In this document: positions 29,043 to 37,972 of the stretch, in pieces
Position numbering within the stretch: the stretch's first letter is position 1
Layout of the letters: each line of letters opens with the position of its first letter
Source of the DNA: an uncultured SAR86 cluster bacterium
GTDB taxonomy: Bacteria > Pseudomonadota > Gammaproteobacteria > Magnimaribacterales > AG-339-G14
Direction: 5' to 3'
NCBI GenBank assembly: GCA_902589965.1
Contig: CACIUX010000010.1
Span: 1 to 45,569, forward strand
DNA: 45,569 bases
Program-made: the position numbers and the translations under genes
The notes under the pieces: generated by a model
What the model was told of the DNA's origin: nothing
Database searches by the model: none
What the model saw: only the letters and a program-made list of their open reading frames with translations

Positions 29043-30638
29043 TTAATTATAAGCAGCATTTATAAGATTGATTGTATATTCATCTTGAGGTGTATCAAAT
29101 ATCTGATCGGTTGGACCAGATTCAACTATTGAGCCCTTTTTCATGACTAAAACTCTATCTGACATTGACCTGATTACTCTTAAATCATGACTTATCAAAA
29201 CATAGCTTATATTTTTGGAATTTTGTAAATCCTTCAAGAGCAGAAGTATTTCCTTTTGAATTGAAACATCTAATGCTGAAGTTGGCTCATCGAGCAAGAT
29301 CAATTTGGGATTTGTAATCAATGCTCTTGCTATTGCAATTCTCTGTCTTTGGCCTCCAGAAAATTCATGCGGAAACTTTTCAAGGCATGATGGATCTAAA
29401 TGAACGTCATTTATTGATTCTATGATGCGTTGTTTTTTTTCTTGTTTGCTCAATTGCTTAAAATGAATATCCAAACCTTCTTTGATGATCTCTTCCACCC
29501 TCATCCTAGGAGATAGAGAACTAAAGGGGTCTTGAAAGACAACCTGACATTTCTTCCTCAAATCACTTAGCTTATCTTTCTTTAATATTTCATTTTCAAA
29601 GAGAATTTTTCCTGAATACTCTTCTATGCCCAGAATTGCTTTGAGAATGGTAGATTTTCCTGATCCTGATTCTCCAACAATTCCTAGAGTTGAATTAGCT
29701 GATAAAGAGAATGAGACTTCTTTGACTGCATCAAATCTTTCTTCTTTTTGGAAAAGAGAAGCTTCTCTTACTTGGTAGCTTACATTTAATTTTTCGCATT
29801 CCAGAATTTTGGAATCTGAAACATTATTAATCTCTTTGGGTTCAGGAATGGACTCTATTAGCCTTTTTGTATAAGAATCCTTTGGATTAGAAAAAATTTC
29901 TGCAGTAGTTCCTCTTTCGATCACATTACCCTGATTCATCACCAGAACCTTATCTGCGAATCTTTTGACAACATTTAAATCATGCGTGATAAAAATTATG
30001 CTGAGGTTTTCCTCTTCCTTTAATTTATTTAAAAGAATTAATAGTTCTTTTTCGACAGTCACATCCAAGGCTGTTGTTGGTTCGTCTGCAATCAATATTT
30101 CAGGATTGTTTGACAATGCCATTGCGATCATCACCCTTTGTCTTTGTCCTCCAGAGAGCTGATGAGGAAATGAAGAAAATTTTTGTTCTGGGTTTGGTAT
30201 TTCAACTTTCCTTAATAGGTCTATGGCTTTTTCTTTTGCCTCTTTGTTGGAACTCTTATTATGGACTTGAATAGACTCCATAATTTGCTTACCGACCTTT
30301 ATAAAGGGATTCAATGAAGTCATTGGCTCTTGGAATATCATTGATATTCTTTTACCTCTGATATTCTCAAGTTCTTTTTTAGGAAGATTTATAAGTTCTG
30401 TGCCATGAAAGTTTATGGAGCTATCTTTGCTATGAAATGCAATTGGATAAGGAAGTAATTGCATAATAGATAAAGCTGTAACTGATTTGCCTGATCCGCT
30501 TTCTCCTACAACGGCTAAAGTCTCTTTTTCAAAGAGGCTAAAATTTAAATTATTAACAGCCTTAAAAGTTGAAGATTCATTTGCAAATTCAACATTAAGG
30601 TTGTTAACTTTCAAAATTGGTTCACCAAAATTATTCAT
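29043..30638 (-). CDS. YejF-like ABC transporter with two fused ATPase domains, 531 aa
   Basis: This is the ATP-binding subunit of an oligopeptide/dipeptide-type importer, with two nucleotide-binding domains in one chain as in YejF and GsiA. Each half has Walker A (VGESGSGKS), signature ([18 protein letters not shown]), Walker B with DEPT(T/S)ALD, and the His switch (ITHDL, ISHDL). The Pro-rich linker PEPKEI after the first half is also typical of the oligopeptide group. The start is taken as ATG at 30638; the frame can be extended to a TTG at 30680, with no better ribosome site. No permease or binding-protein gene is in the window. Confidence 0.88.
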   Translation of the reverse strand: MNNFGEPILKVNNLNVEFANESSTFKAVNNLNFSLFEKETLAVVGESGSGKSVTALSIMQLLPYPIAFHSKDSSINFHGTELINLPKKELENIRGKRISMIFQEPMTSLNPFIKVGKQIMESIQVHNKSSNKEAKEKAIDLLRKVEIPNPEQKFSSFPHQLSGGQRQRVMIAMALSNNPEILIADEPTTALDVTVEKELLILLNKLKEEENLSIIFITHDLNVVKRFADKVLVMNQGNVIERGTTAEIFSNPKDSYTKRLIESIPEPKEINNVSDSKILECEKLNVSYQVREASLFQKEERFDAVKEVSFSLSANSTLGIVGESGSGKSTILKAILGIEEYSGKILFENEILKKDKLSDLRKKCQVVFQDPFSSLSPRMRVEEIIKEGLDIHFKQLSKQEKKQRIIESINDVHLDPSCLEKFPHEFSGGQRQRIAIARALITNPKLILLDEPTSALDVSIQKEILLLLKDLQNSKNISYVLISHDLRVIRSMSDRVLVMKKGSIVESGPTDQIFDTPQDEYTINLINAAYN

Positions 30639-31077
30639 GAATTTATTTTTACTTTTTGTTTCAGCTGTCTTTTCAGGCAATAGTTTCTTGTTTATTGAAA
30701 CGAGTGATCAGTTCGTATCTCCTGAGGAGGCATATACTATCACTATAAATTCTTTTGATGATCATGTTTTGATAGATTTGAAATTACATCAAAATGTTTA
30801 TGTTTATTCCGATAAGCTAAACTTCACAATCTCTCCGGAAAATAGAAATTTAAAAATAGAAACAGAGTCATTAGTTATAAAAGATGAGTTTTTTGGAGAG
30901 TCTGAAGTCTTCATTAATAATATTTTCTTTAATGTCCCAAATCTAAAGAACGGCATCTTGTCATTCAAATTAAACTATTTGGGATGCTATCAAGGAAAAT
31001 ATTGCTATCCAGAAAAAAATAGCAAAATAGATCTATTATTCAAAGAAAATCGTTTAATTTCTAAAAAAATACTTTAA
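30637..31077 (+). CDS. stand-alone DsbD alpha (N-terminal) domain protein, 146 aa
   Basis: This periplasmic protein has a signal peptide ([17 protein letters not shown]) and a single domain like the N-terminal alpha domain of DsbD: SPEEAYTITINSF, LHQNVYVYSDK and GILSFKLNYLGC, then C117-x5-C123 in GCYQGKYCYPE. The C-x5-C pair followed by YP corresponds to Cys103/Cys109 of E. coli DsbD. That domain passes reductant to periplasmic proteins after receiving it from the gamma domain. The membrane beta domain and thioredoxin-like gamma domain are absent; the next gene starts 10 bases later. It sits where full-length dsbD precedes aroQ-accBC in Pseudomonas. The ATG overlaps the divergent ABC gene start on the other strand. 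The open frame extends to 30487 but has no signal peptide there. Confidence 0.75.
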   Translation: MNLFLLFVSAVFSGNSFLFIETSDQFVSPEEAYTITINSFDDHVLIDLKLHQNVYVYSDKLNFTISPENRNLKIETESLVIKDEFFGESEVFINNIFFNVPNLKNGILSFKLNYLGCYQGKYCYPEKNSKIDLLFKENRLISKKIL

Positions 31078-31087
31078 AATTCGCTCA

Positions 31088-31534
31088 ATGTCTTCGATCT
31101 TGCTTTTAAATGGGCCAAATTTGAATCTTTTAGGTGAAAGAGAACCAGATATATATGGAGATTTTTCTCTTGAAGATATTGAAAAAACAATAGAAAAGCT
31201 AGGCAAAGAGAACAATATTGATACCGAATGCTTTCAAAGTAATGCTGAGCATGAGTTAGTTGACAAGATTCATGATGCGAAATCTAATGGAGTAAAAATT
31301 ATTCTATTCAATCCAGGCGCCTTCACACACTCAAGCATTTCTTTGAGGGATGCGATACTTGGTGTAAATATTCCCTTGATTGAAATACATTTGTCTAACA
31401 TTTATGGCAGAGAAGAATTTAGAGAAAAGTCATATTTTTCAGACATTGCTTTGGGAGTGATTTCAGGATTTGGAAAGCATAGTTATTTAATGGCCTTTCA
31501 AGCAGCAAAAAATTATCTAATAAGGGAGGATTAA
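31088..31534 (+). CDS. aroQ: type II 3-dehydroquinate dehydratase, 148 aa
   Basis: AroQ dehydrates 3-dehydroquinate in the shikimate pathway to aromatic amino acids. The family signature ILLLNGPNLNLLGEREPDIYG carries the catalytic Arg and Tyr. FNPGAFTHSSISLRDAI and the IEIHLSNIYGREEFREKS block carry the active-site Asn, His and Arg. Length is normal. The stop overlaps the accB start (TAATG), and accC and leuS follow, so this is one operon. Confidence 0.97.
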   Translation: MSSILLLNGPNLNLLGEREPDIYGDFSLEDIEKTIEKLGKENNIDTECFQSNAEHELVDKIHDAKSNGVKIILFNPGAFTHSSISLRDAILGVNIPLIEIHLSNIYGREEFREKSYFSDIALGVISGFGKHSYLMAFQAAKNYLIRED

Positions 31535-32019
31535 TGGATATTCGTAAAGTAAAAAAATTAATTGAGATGTTAGAAGAATCAAATCTCAATGAAATAGAAA
31601 TTAAAGAAGGTGAAGAAGCTGTAAAACTTGTAAAGAGTAACCCTATTCCAGGTAATTTTATTTCTTCTGCTCCTGCTATTATTTCAGAACCTACTCAACA
31701 GTCTCCGATTGCTATGCCATCGGCACCTTCGTCTGAAGCAACAGTTACTCAAGAAATAAGCCAAACATCAGATGTTCTTGAAAGTGGAAATAAAATGAAT
31801 TCTCCAATGGTAGGAACTTTTTATTCTGCTCCAAATCCAGAGTCAGAACCTTTTGTAAAAGTTGGTGATCAAATTAATGAAGGTGATGTACTTTGCATAA
31901 TTGAAGCCATGAAAATGATGAATGAGGTAAAGTCAGAGTTTTCCGGAACAGTAAAACAAATCTTAGTTGACAATGCTGAGCCTGTTGAGTTCGATCAAAC
32001 CTTATTTGTTATTTCTTAA
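31534..32019 (+). CDS. accB: biotin carboxyl carrier protein of acetyl-CoA carboxylase, 161 aa
   Basis: AccB carries the biotin that is carboxylated by AccC for malonyl-CoA synthesis. The N-terminal helical part (MDIRKVKKLIEMLEESNLNE) is followed by a Pro/Ser/Thr/Ala-rich linker (about 38-82) and a biotinyl domain (about 87-161) with EAMKMMNEV, where K127 is the biotinylation site. The thumb loop (PNPESEPFVKVGD) of the bacterial AccB type is present. It is coupled to aroQ upstream and lies 6 bases before accC. Confidence 0.97.
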   Translation: MDIRKVKKLIEMLEESNLNEIEIKEGEEAVKLVKSNPIPGNFISSAPAIISEPTQQSPIAMPSAPSSEATVTQEISQTSDVLESGNKMNSPMVGTFYSAPNPESEPFVKVGDQINEGDVLCIIEAMKMMNEVKSEFSGTVKQILVDNAEPVEFDQTLFVIS

Positions 32020-32025
32020 AGTCCA

Positions 32026-33363
32026 ATGTTTAAAAAAATCCTTATAGCCAATAGAGGAGAAATCGCCTTAAGAATCTTAAGAGCATGTGAAGAACTTGAT
32101 ATAAAAACTGTTGCTGTTTATTCGTCAGCAGATAAAGATTTAAAACATGTAAAGATGGCGGATGAATCCATTTGTATTGGACCTGCAGAATCAGCAAAAA
32201 GTTATCTCAATGTCGCTGCTATTATAAGCGCATCAGAACTGACGGGGATTGATGCTATTCATCCAGGCGTAGGTTTTCTCTCAGAAAACGATCATTTTGC
32301 TCAACAAGTAACATCCAGCGGATACAAATTCATAGGGCCAGATTCTGAAACCATAAAAGTGATGGGAAATAAAATCACTGCCAAAGAAGCAGTTTTATCA
32401 GCTGGAATGCAGCCCGTTCCTGGCACAGGAAGAATTAACTCGGAGGAAGAAGCATTGAAGATGGCTGATGAAATTGGCTATCCAGTAATAATAAAAGCTG
32501 CTGCAGGAGGCGGAGGTAAAGGGATACAAATCTGTGAGAAAAAAGAAGAATTTTTGTCGAAACTAAGTCTCACTCAAATTGAAGCCTTAAATAGCTTTGG
32601 AAGTGACGAAGTTTATATAGAGAAATATCTCCAAACTCCAAGGCACGTAGAGATACAAGTGGCCGCGGATGATCACGGAAATGTTGTTCATTTTTTTGAA
32701 AGAGACTGCTCAATCCAAAGAAGAAATCAAAAGATCATTGAAGAAGCTCCTGCTTTTGATATACCTCAAGAAAAATTAGATGAAATAAGGAAGATAGCAG
32801 TGAACACCTGCAAAAAGATTAATTATAAAGGTTTAGGTACTTTTGAATTTCTTTATGAGGATGGAAATTTTTACTTTATTGAAATGAATACAAGATTGCA
32901 GGTAGAACACACAATCACAGAAATGATAACTGGGATTGATCTTGTAAAACTACAAATTATGATTGCAGCTGGTCAGGAAATTCCTTTGTCTCAAGAAGAT
33001 ATTAACTGCCGCGGTCATGCAATTGAATGCAGGATAAATGCTGAACATCATGAAACTTTCATTCCATCTCCTGGCAAGGTAACTGAATTCCATCCTCCAG
33101 GCGGATTTAGGATTAGGACCGATTCTCATCTCTATTCTGGTTACACAGTTCCCCAATATTATGATGCTTTGATAGCGAAAATATGTGCGCATTCAAGCGA
33201 TAGAATTTCTGCAATAAGAAAGATGCGAGTAGCGCTCGAAGAAACTTATATAGAAGGAATAAATACAAATGCTCCTCTTCATCAAAGAATTCTTATTGAG
33301 CCAAACTTTGTTGAAGAAAAAATCTCAATAAATTACTTAAGAGATATTCTTAACATAAAGTAA
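32026..33363 (+). CDS. accC: biotin carboxylase subunit of acetyl-CoA carboxylase, 445 aa
   Basis: AccC carboxylates AccB-biotin using ATP and bicarbonate. The start MFKKILIANRGEIALRILRA is the family N-terminus. The ATP-grasp domain has the Gly-rich loop KAAAGGGGKGI, the ERDCSIQRRNQKIIEEAPA block, and the metal and catalytic EMNTRLQVEHTITEMITG block. The length equals that of E. coli AccC (449). In Pseudomonas prmA follows accC; here leuS follows after 8 bases. Confidence 0.97.
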   Translation: MFKKILIANRGEIALRILRACEELDIKTVAVYSSADKDLKHVKMADESICIGPAESAKSYLNVAAIISASELTGIDAIHPGVGFLSENDHFAQQVTSSGYKFIGPDSETIKVMGNKITAKEAVLSAGMQPVPGTGRINSEEEALKMADEIGYPVIIKAAAGGGGKGIQICEKKEEFLSKLSLTQIEALNSFGSDEVYIEKYLQTPRHVEIQVAADDHGNVVHFFERDCSIQRRNQKIIEEAPAFDIPQEKLDEIRKIAVNTCKKINYKGLGTFEFLYEDGNFYFIEMNTRLQVEHTITEMITGIDLVKLQIMIAAGQEIPLSQEDINCRGHAIECRINAEHHETFIPSPGKVTEFHPPGGFRIRTDSHLYSGYTVPQYYDALIAKICAHSSDRISAIRKMRVALEETYIEGINTNAPLHQRILIEPNFVEEKISINYLRDILNIK

Positions 33364-33371
33364 ATATTTTT

Positions 33372-35756
33372 ATGAAAGAGTATGATCCAAAAGTCATTGA
33401 TCAATCTATTCAAGATTACTGGGATTCAAATAATGCTTTCGAGGTAGATCCAGATACTAATAAAGATAAATTTTACTGCCTAAGCATGCTGCCCTACCCG
33501 TCTGGAAAAATCCATATGGGTCACGTTAGGAATTATACGATTGGTGATTTAATCTCTAGATTCAATATCAGATTAGGAAAATGCGTCATGCAACCAATGG
33601 GTTGGGATGCTTTTGGGTTACCGGCAGAAAACGCAGCAATAGAAAACAAAGTTTCTCCAAAAGACTGGACCTATCAGAATATAGAAACAATGAGAAGTCA
33701 GCTTAAACAGTTAGGATTTGCCTATGACTGGCGAAGAGAATTTTCTACTTGTGATGAGAGCTACTATAAATGGGAGCAAGATCTGTTTTGTAAAATGTTT
33801 GAAAAGGGTTTGGTTATTAGGGAAAAAACTGAAGTAAATTGGGATCCAGTTGATAAAACAGTTTTAGCAAACGAACAAGTCATCGACGGTCGAGGCTGGA
33901 GATCTGGGGCTCCGGTAGAAAAAAAATTCCTTAATCAGTGGTCTCTAAAGATAACTGACTATGCTGATGAACTTCTTTCAGAATTAAGGAATCTTTCTGG
34001 CTGGCCTGAACAGGTAAAGCTAATGCAAGAGAATTGGATTGGTAAATCAAAGGGAATGGTATTCCAATTTGAAAACTCAGTGATAGATAAGCCAATTGAA
34101 GTTTTTACTACAAGACCTGATACCATCATGGGTGTCAGCTTTATTGCACTTTCATCAGAACATGAAATCACGAAGAGAAAACTATCCGAGAATAAAGATT
34201 TACAACTCTGGATAGAAGAAATTAGTAAAGTTAAAAGTGCAGAAAAAGATCAAGCACTACAAGAAAAAAAAGGTTTTTTTCTTAACGAATTTGCCTATCA
34301 CCCAGTCACAAAAGAAAAAATACCCATTTGGGTAGCAAACTTCGTGCTTTCAGATTATGGATCAGGCGCATTGATGGGTGTACCTGGTCATGATCAAAGA
34401 GATTTTGAATTTGCCACAAAATATTCACTGCCTATCGTTAGAGTAATTTCTTCCGAGAACGAAGATTCTGATCAAGCATCTACAGAAAAAGGGAAATTGA
34501 TTAATTCGGGTCAATTTGATGGTTTAAGTTTTGAAGATGCATTCATAAAAATACAAAAATTTGCAGAGCAAAATAATTTTGGAAGATTTAAAGAAAATTT
34601 CAGACTCAGAAATTGGGGTGTTTCCAGACAGAGATCTTGGGGCGCTCCTATTCCGATGATGATTCCTGAGAATGAAGATGATAACGATGCTATTCCTTTT
34701 TCAGATCTATCCGATGATGAGCTAAAGGCAGAGTCAATAGAGAGAAATGGAAAAAAATACGTTAAAGAAAAAGATACGCTTGATACTTTTTTTGAATCCT
34801 CTTGGTATTACGCAAGGTATGCATCTTTTAAATCAGATAAAGATATCTTAGATGATGAAGCAAATTATTGGTTACCAGTCGATCAGTACATTGGAGGAAT
34901 TGAACATGCAATACTTCATCTGCTCTACTCAAGATTTTTCTGCAAGGTTCTTAACGAATTAGGATATTTGGATACAAGGGAGCCATTTAAGAATCTTCTC
35001 TGTCAGGGAATGGTTCTTATGGATGGTGCAAAAATGTCTAAGTCAAAAGGTAATGTAGTGAATCCAGATGATTTAATTGAAGAGTATGGTGCTGACTCTT
35101 TAAGATTGTTTATGATGTTCGCAGCCCCTCCTGAACAGTCTTTGGAGTGGTCCGATAGTGGCATTAAAGGCTCATTTAAATTTATCAATAAACTTTGGAC
35201 AATGTCCCAAAAACATTTTTCAACTGTTGGGCACTATGAACATAATTCTGAAGATTCTGAAATGGAAAAACTTTACATCAAAGTGAATCAGACCATCAAA
35301 AAAGTTAATGATGATTTCTCAAGAAGATTTTCTTTCAACACCGCGATTTCTTCAGTCATGGAAATGATAAATGCAATACCTCATAAATTCCTTGATGATA
35401 ATTCTTCTGAAGATCAAAAAACATTAGTTAATGAAACTTTAAGGGTTGCTATAAGTCTCCTCAATCCAATCATTCCCCATGTTACAGAACAACTGTGGAA
35501 GGATGCTGGAGGTCATTTTCTTTACAATGAAAGTTGGCCAGTTCCAAATGAAAATTTCTTAAAATCTAATGAAGTTGATTTCATTGTTCAAGTTAATGGG
35601 AAATCCAGAGGTAAGTTAATCATTGATATTGAAGCAGGTGAAGATGACGTCAAATCTATGTCGATGAAAATTGAAAATGTTGCAAAGTATTTAGAAGGGA
35701 AAGAAGTAAAAAAAATAATATTTGTTAAAGGTAAATTGATAAACTTTGTTGTGTGA
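33372..35756 (+). CDS. leuS: leucyl-tRNA synthetase, compact form, 794 aa
   Basis: LeuS is the class Ia synthetase that charges tRNA-Leu. HIGH-type motif H48-M-G-H51 lies in PYPSGKIHMGHVRNYTIGD. The CP1 editing domain has TTRPDTIMGVSF and the GVPGHDQRDFEFA block with the hydrolytic Asp. KMSKS is at 554-558. E. coli LeuRS has 860 residues and KMSKS at 619-623, so all of the 66-residue shortfall lies before KMSKS. Directly before it the text reads LLCQGMVLMDGAKMSKS, so the leucine-specific domain that E. coli inserts there is missing. The stop overlaps the lptE start. Confidence 0.97.
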   Translation: MKEYDPKVIDQSIQDYWDSNNAFEVDPDTNKDKFYCLSMLPYPSGKIHMGHVRNYTIGDLISRFNIRLGKCVMQPMGWDAFGLPAENAAIENKVSPKDWTYQNIETMRSQLKQLGFAYDWRREFSTCDESYYKWEQDLFCKMFEKGLVIREKTEVNWDPVDKTVLANEQVIDGRGWRSGAPVEKKFLNQWSLKITDYADELLSELRNLSGWPEQVKLMQENWIGKSKGMVFQFENSVIDKPIEVFTTRPDTIMGVSFIALSSEHEITKRKLSENKDLQLWIEEISKVKSAEKDQALQEKKGFFLNEFAYHPVTKEKIPIWVANFVLSDYGSGALMGVPGHDQRDFEFATKYSLPIVRVISSENEDSDQASTEKGKLINSGQFDGLSFEDAFIKIQKFAEQNNFGRFKENFRLRNWGVSRQRSWGAPIPMMIPENEDDNDAIPFSDLSDDELKAESIERNGKKYVKEKDTLDTFFESSWYYARYASFKSDKDILDDEANYWLPVDQYIGGIEHAILHLLYSRFFCKVLNELGYLDTREPFKNLLCQGMVLMDGAKMSKSKGNVVNPDDLIEEYGADSLRLFMMFAAPPEQSLEWSDSGIKGSFKFINKLWTMSQKHFSTVGHYEHNSEDSEMEKLYIKVNQTIKKVNDDFSRRFSFNTAISSVMEMINAIPHKFLDDNSSEDQKTLVNETLRVAISLLNPIIPHVTEQLWKDAGGHFLYNESWPVPNENFLKSNEVDFIVQVNGKSRGKLIIDIEAGEDDVKSMSMKIENVAKYLEGKEVKKIIFVKGKLINFVV

Positions 35757-36229
35757 TGCGTTATGTCTGTTTATCCCTTTTGTGTCTGTTTATTTATTCC
35801 TGTGGGTATAGTTTAGTTTCAAATAATCCATCAAAGCTTGATGCTCTATTGATTTATGAAAGCACTCCTCTTAATAAATTACTTGTCAAAAATATTAAAT
35901 CAAATCAGGGGTATGTTGGATTGAACTTATCTAAAACAGATCAAGTTGATTTGAAAATTAGAATTATTTCACAAAGAATTGGAAAATTTCTTTCTGCTAC
36001 GGATAAAAATCTTACACCTGCCGTGGGGAGCATTGAGTATTCTTTAGAGTATGAATTTATCTTAGATGACAAAATCATTTCACAAAGTTTCTATGACTCG
36101 GAACTTTATCCTTACAATACTTCGAATATTCTCTCGAATGACAAAATTACAGAAGAAATCAAAAATTCTTTCCTTGATAAAGCTCTAGATGATATTAAGT
36201 TTAATCTGATAAAAATCTCTAATGGCTGA
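35756..36229 (+). CDS. lptE: LPS-assembly lipoprotein LptE, 157 aa
   Basis: LptE plugs the LptD barrel that places lipopolysaccharide in the outer leaflet. A short lipoprotein signal ends in FIYSCGY, with the lipidated Cys at residue 16. The rest is weakly conserved, with the typical GSIEYSLEYEFIL strand and the acidic/basic C-terminal helix. Identification leans on position between leuS and holA, which is conserved in gammaproteobacteria, plus the lipobox. The start is ATG at 35756 overlapping the leuS stop (TGATG); a GTG at 35753 would add one residue. It overlaps holA by 8 bases. Confidence 0.88.
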   Translation: MRYVCLSLLCLFIYSCGYSLVSNNPSKLDALLIYESTPLNKLLVKNIKSNQGYVGLNLSKTDQVDLKIRIISQRIGKFLSATDKNLTPAVGSIEYSLEYEFILDDKIISQSFYDSELYPYNTSNILSNDKITEEIKNSFLDKALDDIKFNLIKISNG

Positions 36230-37142
36230 CATATATTGCTTAGTAAGTGACGAGCCCTTTCTGCTCCAAGAAAATAGATTAATCGAGATAAATAAATTAA
36301 AAAAAGAAGGGTTTCTAAATAGAAAAATTTTTTTTGTGGACAAAAAGTTTAACTGGGACACATTTGATAGCAATGACAGTTTATCTTTATTTGAGGATAA
36401 AGAGCTTTTAGATATAAGAATTAATGGATTTGCTCCTTCGAAAGATTGTCTCAATTATTTAGAGAACTTCTCAAGTAAAGCAGAAAGTTCCAAAACAATT
36501 ATCTTATCAATTGAAAACGTAACCAAAGTTAAAGGCAGTGCATGGTTTAAAAAAATTTCCTCCATCACGAAATCGTCATACATAGAAAAGATTTATCCAA
36601 ATCAATTTCCTATATGGCTTAAGTCCAGAGCTAAAAGAAGAGGTTTGAATTTAGATGTTCAAATGACTGATTATTTAACTGAACTGACAAATGGAAATCT
36701 CTTGGCTGCCGATCAAGAGCTAAAATGTCTCAAACTCATATCAAAAAATGAAGATCTAAAAATGATTACCATCAAAGATTCTTTGATCGATAGTTCAAGC
36801 AAAGATATATTTTCTTTTTCAAGGAGTTTCATCAATTCAAATGCACACCTTTTTAATAAACTTCTTAATCAACTCCTGATTGAGAAAGTACCTTTAACTT
36901 TAATGCTTTGGAGCTTAAATAGAGAATTGTCTTTTATCGAAGCATTTCAAGCCAATCCAACAATGAAAGTGCCAGGGCCTTTTGATTATGTATCTGATTT
37001 AAAAAATAAGGCTAAAACAATATCAGAAGATTCAATTAATAAAATTAAAATTGAAATTGCTAGATTAGATAGGTTGATTAAATCAGAAAATAATGAAAAG
37101 TTAATCAAGGTTCGTTTCAATACCTTAATGTCTTATGTTTGA
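36222..37142 (+). CDS. holA: DNA polymerase III delta subunit, 306 aa
   Basis: HolA is the clamp-loader delta subunit that opens the beta sliding clamp. It is an AAA+-like protein without a functional P-loop. Visible blocks are YCLVSDEPFLLQENRLIEI near the start, SKTIILSIENV, WLKSRAKRRGLNLD and LTNGNLLAADQELKCLKLI. Similarity is modest, as usual for delta, but leuS-lptE-holA order supports it. Length is slightly under E. coli HolA (343). Its 3' end overlaps the convergent transaminase gene by 10 bases. Confidence 0.9.
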   Translation: MADIYCLVSDEPFLLQENRLIEINKLKKEGFLNRKIFFVDKKFNWDTFDSNDSLSLFEDKELLDIRINGFAPSKDCLNYLENFSSKAESSKTIILSIENVTKVKGSAWFKKISSITKSSYIEKIYPNQFPIWLKSRAKRRGLNLDVQMTDYLTELTNGNLLAADQELKCLKLISKNEDLKMITIKDSLIDSSSKDIFSFSRSFINSNAHLFNKLLNQLLIEKVPLTLMLWSLNRELSFIEAFQANPTMKVPGPFDYVSDLKNKAKTISEDSINKIKIEIARLDRLIKSENNEKLIKVRFNTLMSYV

Positions 37143-37972
37143 TAAATTTCTTGTAAATATTTTTCTCTAAGTCTCAATGTGAGATCACCTGCTTTATCTG
37201 TATCAAACTTAGAACCTATTATTCTTACTACAGGAATTACTCCTTTGGTAGTTGAAGACATAAAAACCTCTTGAGCGTTATCAATTTCCGATAAAGGAAT
37301 AATCCTTTGAATAACATTTATGTTATTAGCTTCTGCTAAATTAATGAGTTTTGCCCTTGTGACGCCGGGTAATATGTTTGCATCAAGAGATGGTGTATGA
37401 AGATCATCATTTATGAATAGAAATAAGTTTGATACCGCGCCTTCATTTAAAAAACCATCTTTATGTAAGATAACTTCGTCATGGCCTTCAGAATCAGCTT
37501 CAATTTTATTCAAAACGTTTGCTAGTAAAGATGTAGATTTAATATCTGTTTTTAACCACCTCTCATCATCCTTAAGTAAAGCAGAAATTCCTTTGTTTCG
37601 ATCTGATGGATCATCTATTTTTATAGACGTTATAAAGACTGTCGGACTTAAATTTTCTTCAGGAAGATGATTTCTAATTAATTGAACTCCTCTGGAAATT
37701 TGAACGTATATTGCTTGAAAAGGAGCATCATTTACATCTGCAATTCTATTAATTTCATCCTCTAAGTTTTTTTCTTTAAAATCTGTAATTAGTTTTATAG
37801 AAGCTAGACTCTGCTTTAACCTTGCCAAGTGATCTTCAATAAAGATACATCTTCCGTCTATACAAAGGATCATTTCATAAACAGCATCCCCGAATATAAA
37901 GCCCCTATCAAAAGGCGATATAAAAAGTTTATGCGATTCTTTTATCTCAAAATTTAAAGAAGAGAAAGACAT
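37133..37972 (-). CDS. D-amino-acid transaminase (class IV aminotransferase), 279 aa
   Basis: This PLP enzyme exchanges amino groups between D-amino acids and 2-keto acids, for example making D-Glu or D-Ala. The Bacillus D-amino-acid transaminase residues can be matched: catalytic K145 in TDIKS and E177 in LNEGAVSN (same numbers), and the carboxylate-trap pair R100 and H102 in LIRNHLPEE (R98 and H100 in Bacillus). That R-x-H pair separates D-specific enzymes from branched-chain transaminases. The ATG overlaps the dacA stop (TAATG), so it is expressed with a D,D-carboxypeptidase that releases D-Ala. Branched-chain or aminodeoxychorismate activity is less likely. Confidence 0.85.
   Translation of the reverse strand: MSFSSLNFEIKESHKLFISPFDRGFIFGDAVYEMILCIDGRCIFIEDHLARLKQSLASIKLITDFKEKNLEDEINRIADVNDAPFQAIYVQISRGVQLIRNHLPEENLSPTVFITSIKIDDPSDRNKGISALLKDDERWLKTDIKSTSLLANVLNKIEADSEGHDEVILHKDGFLNEGAVSNLFLFINDDLHTPSLDANILPGVTRAKLINLAEANNINVIQRIIPLSEIDNAQEVFMSSTTKGVIPVVRIIGSKFDTDKAGDLTLRLREKYLQEIYQT

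Noticed and set aside
30487-30636. 50-residue N-terminal extension of the DsbD-alpha gene
   Set aside because: It is antisense to the P-loop region of the ABC ATPase and would bury the signal peptide.
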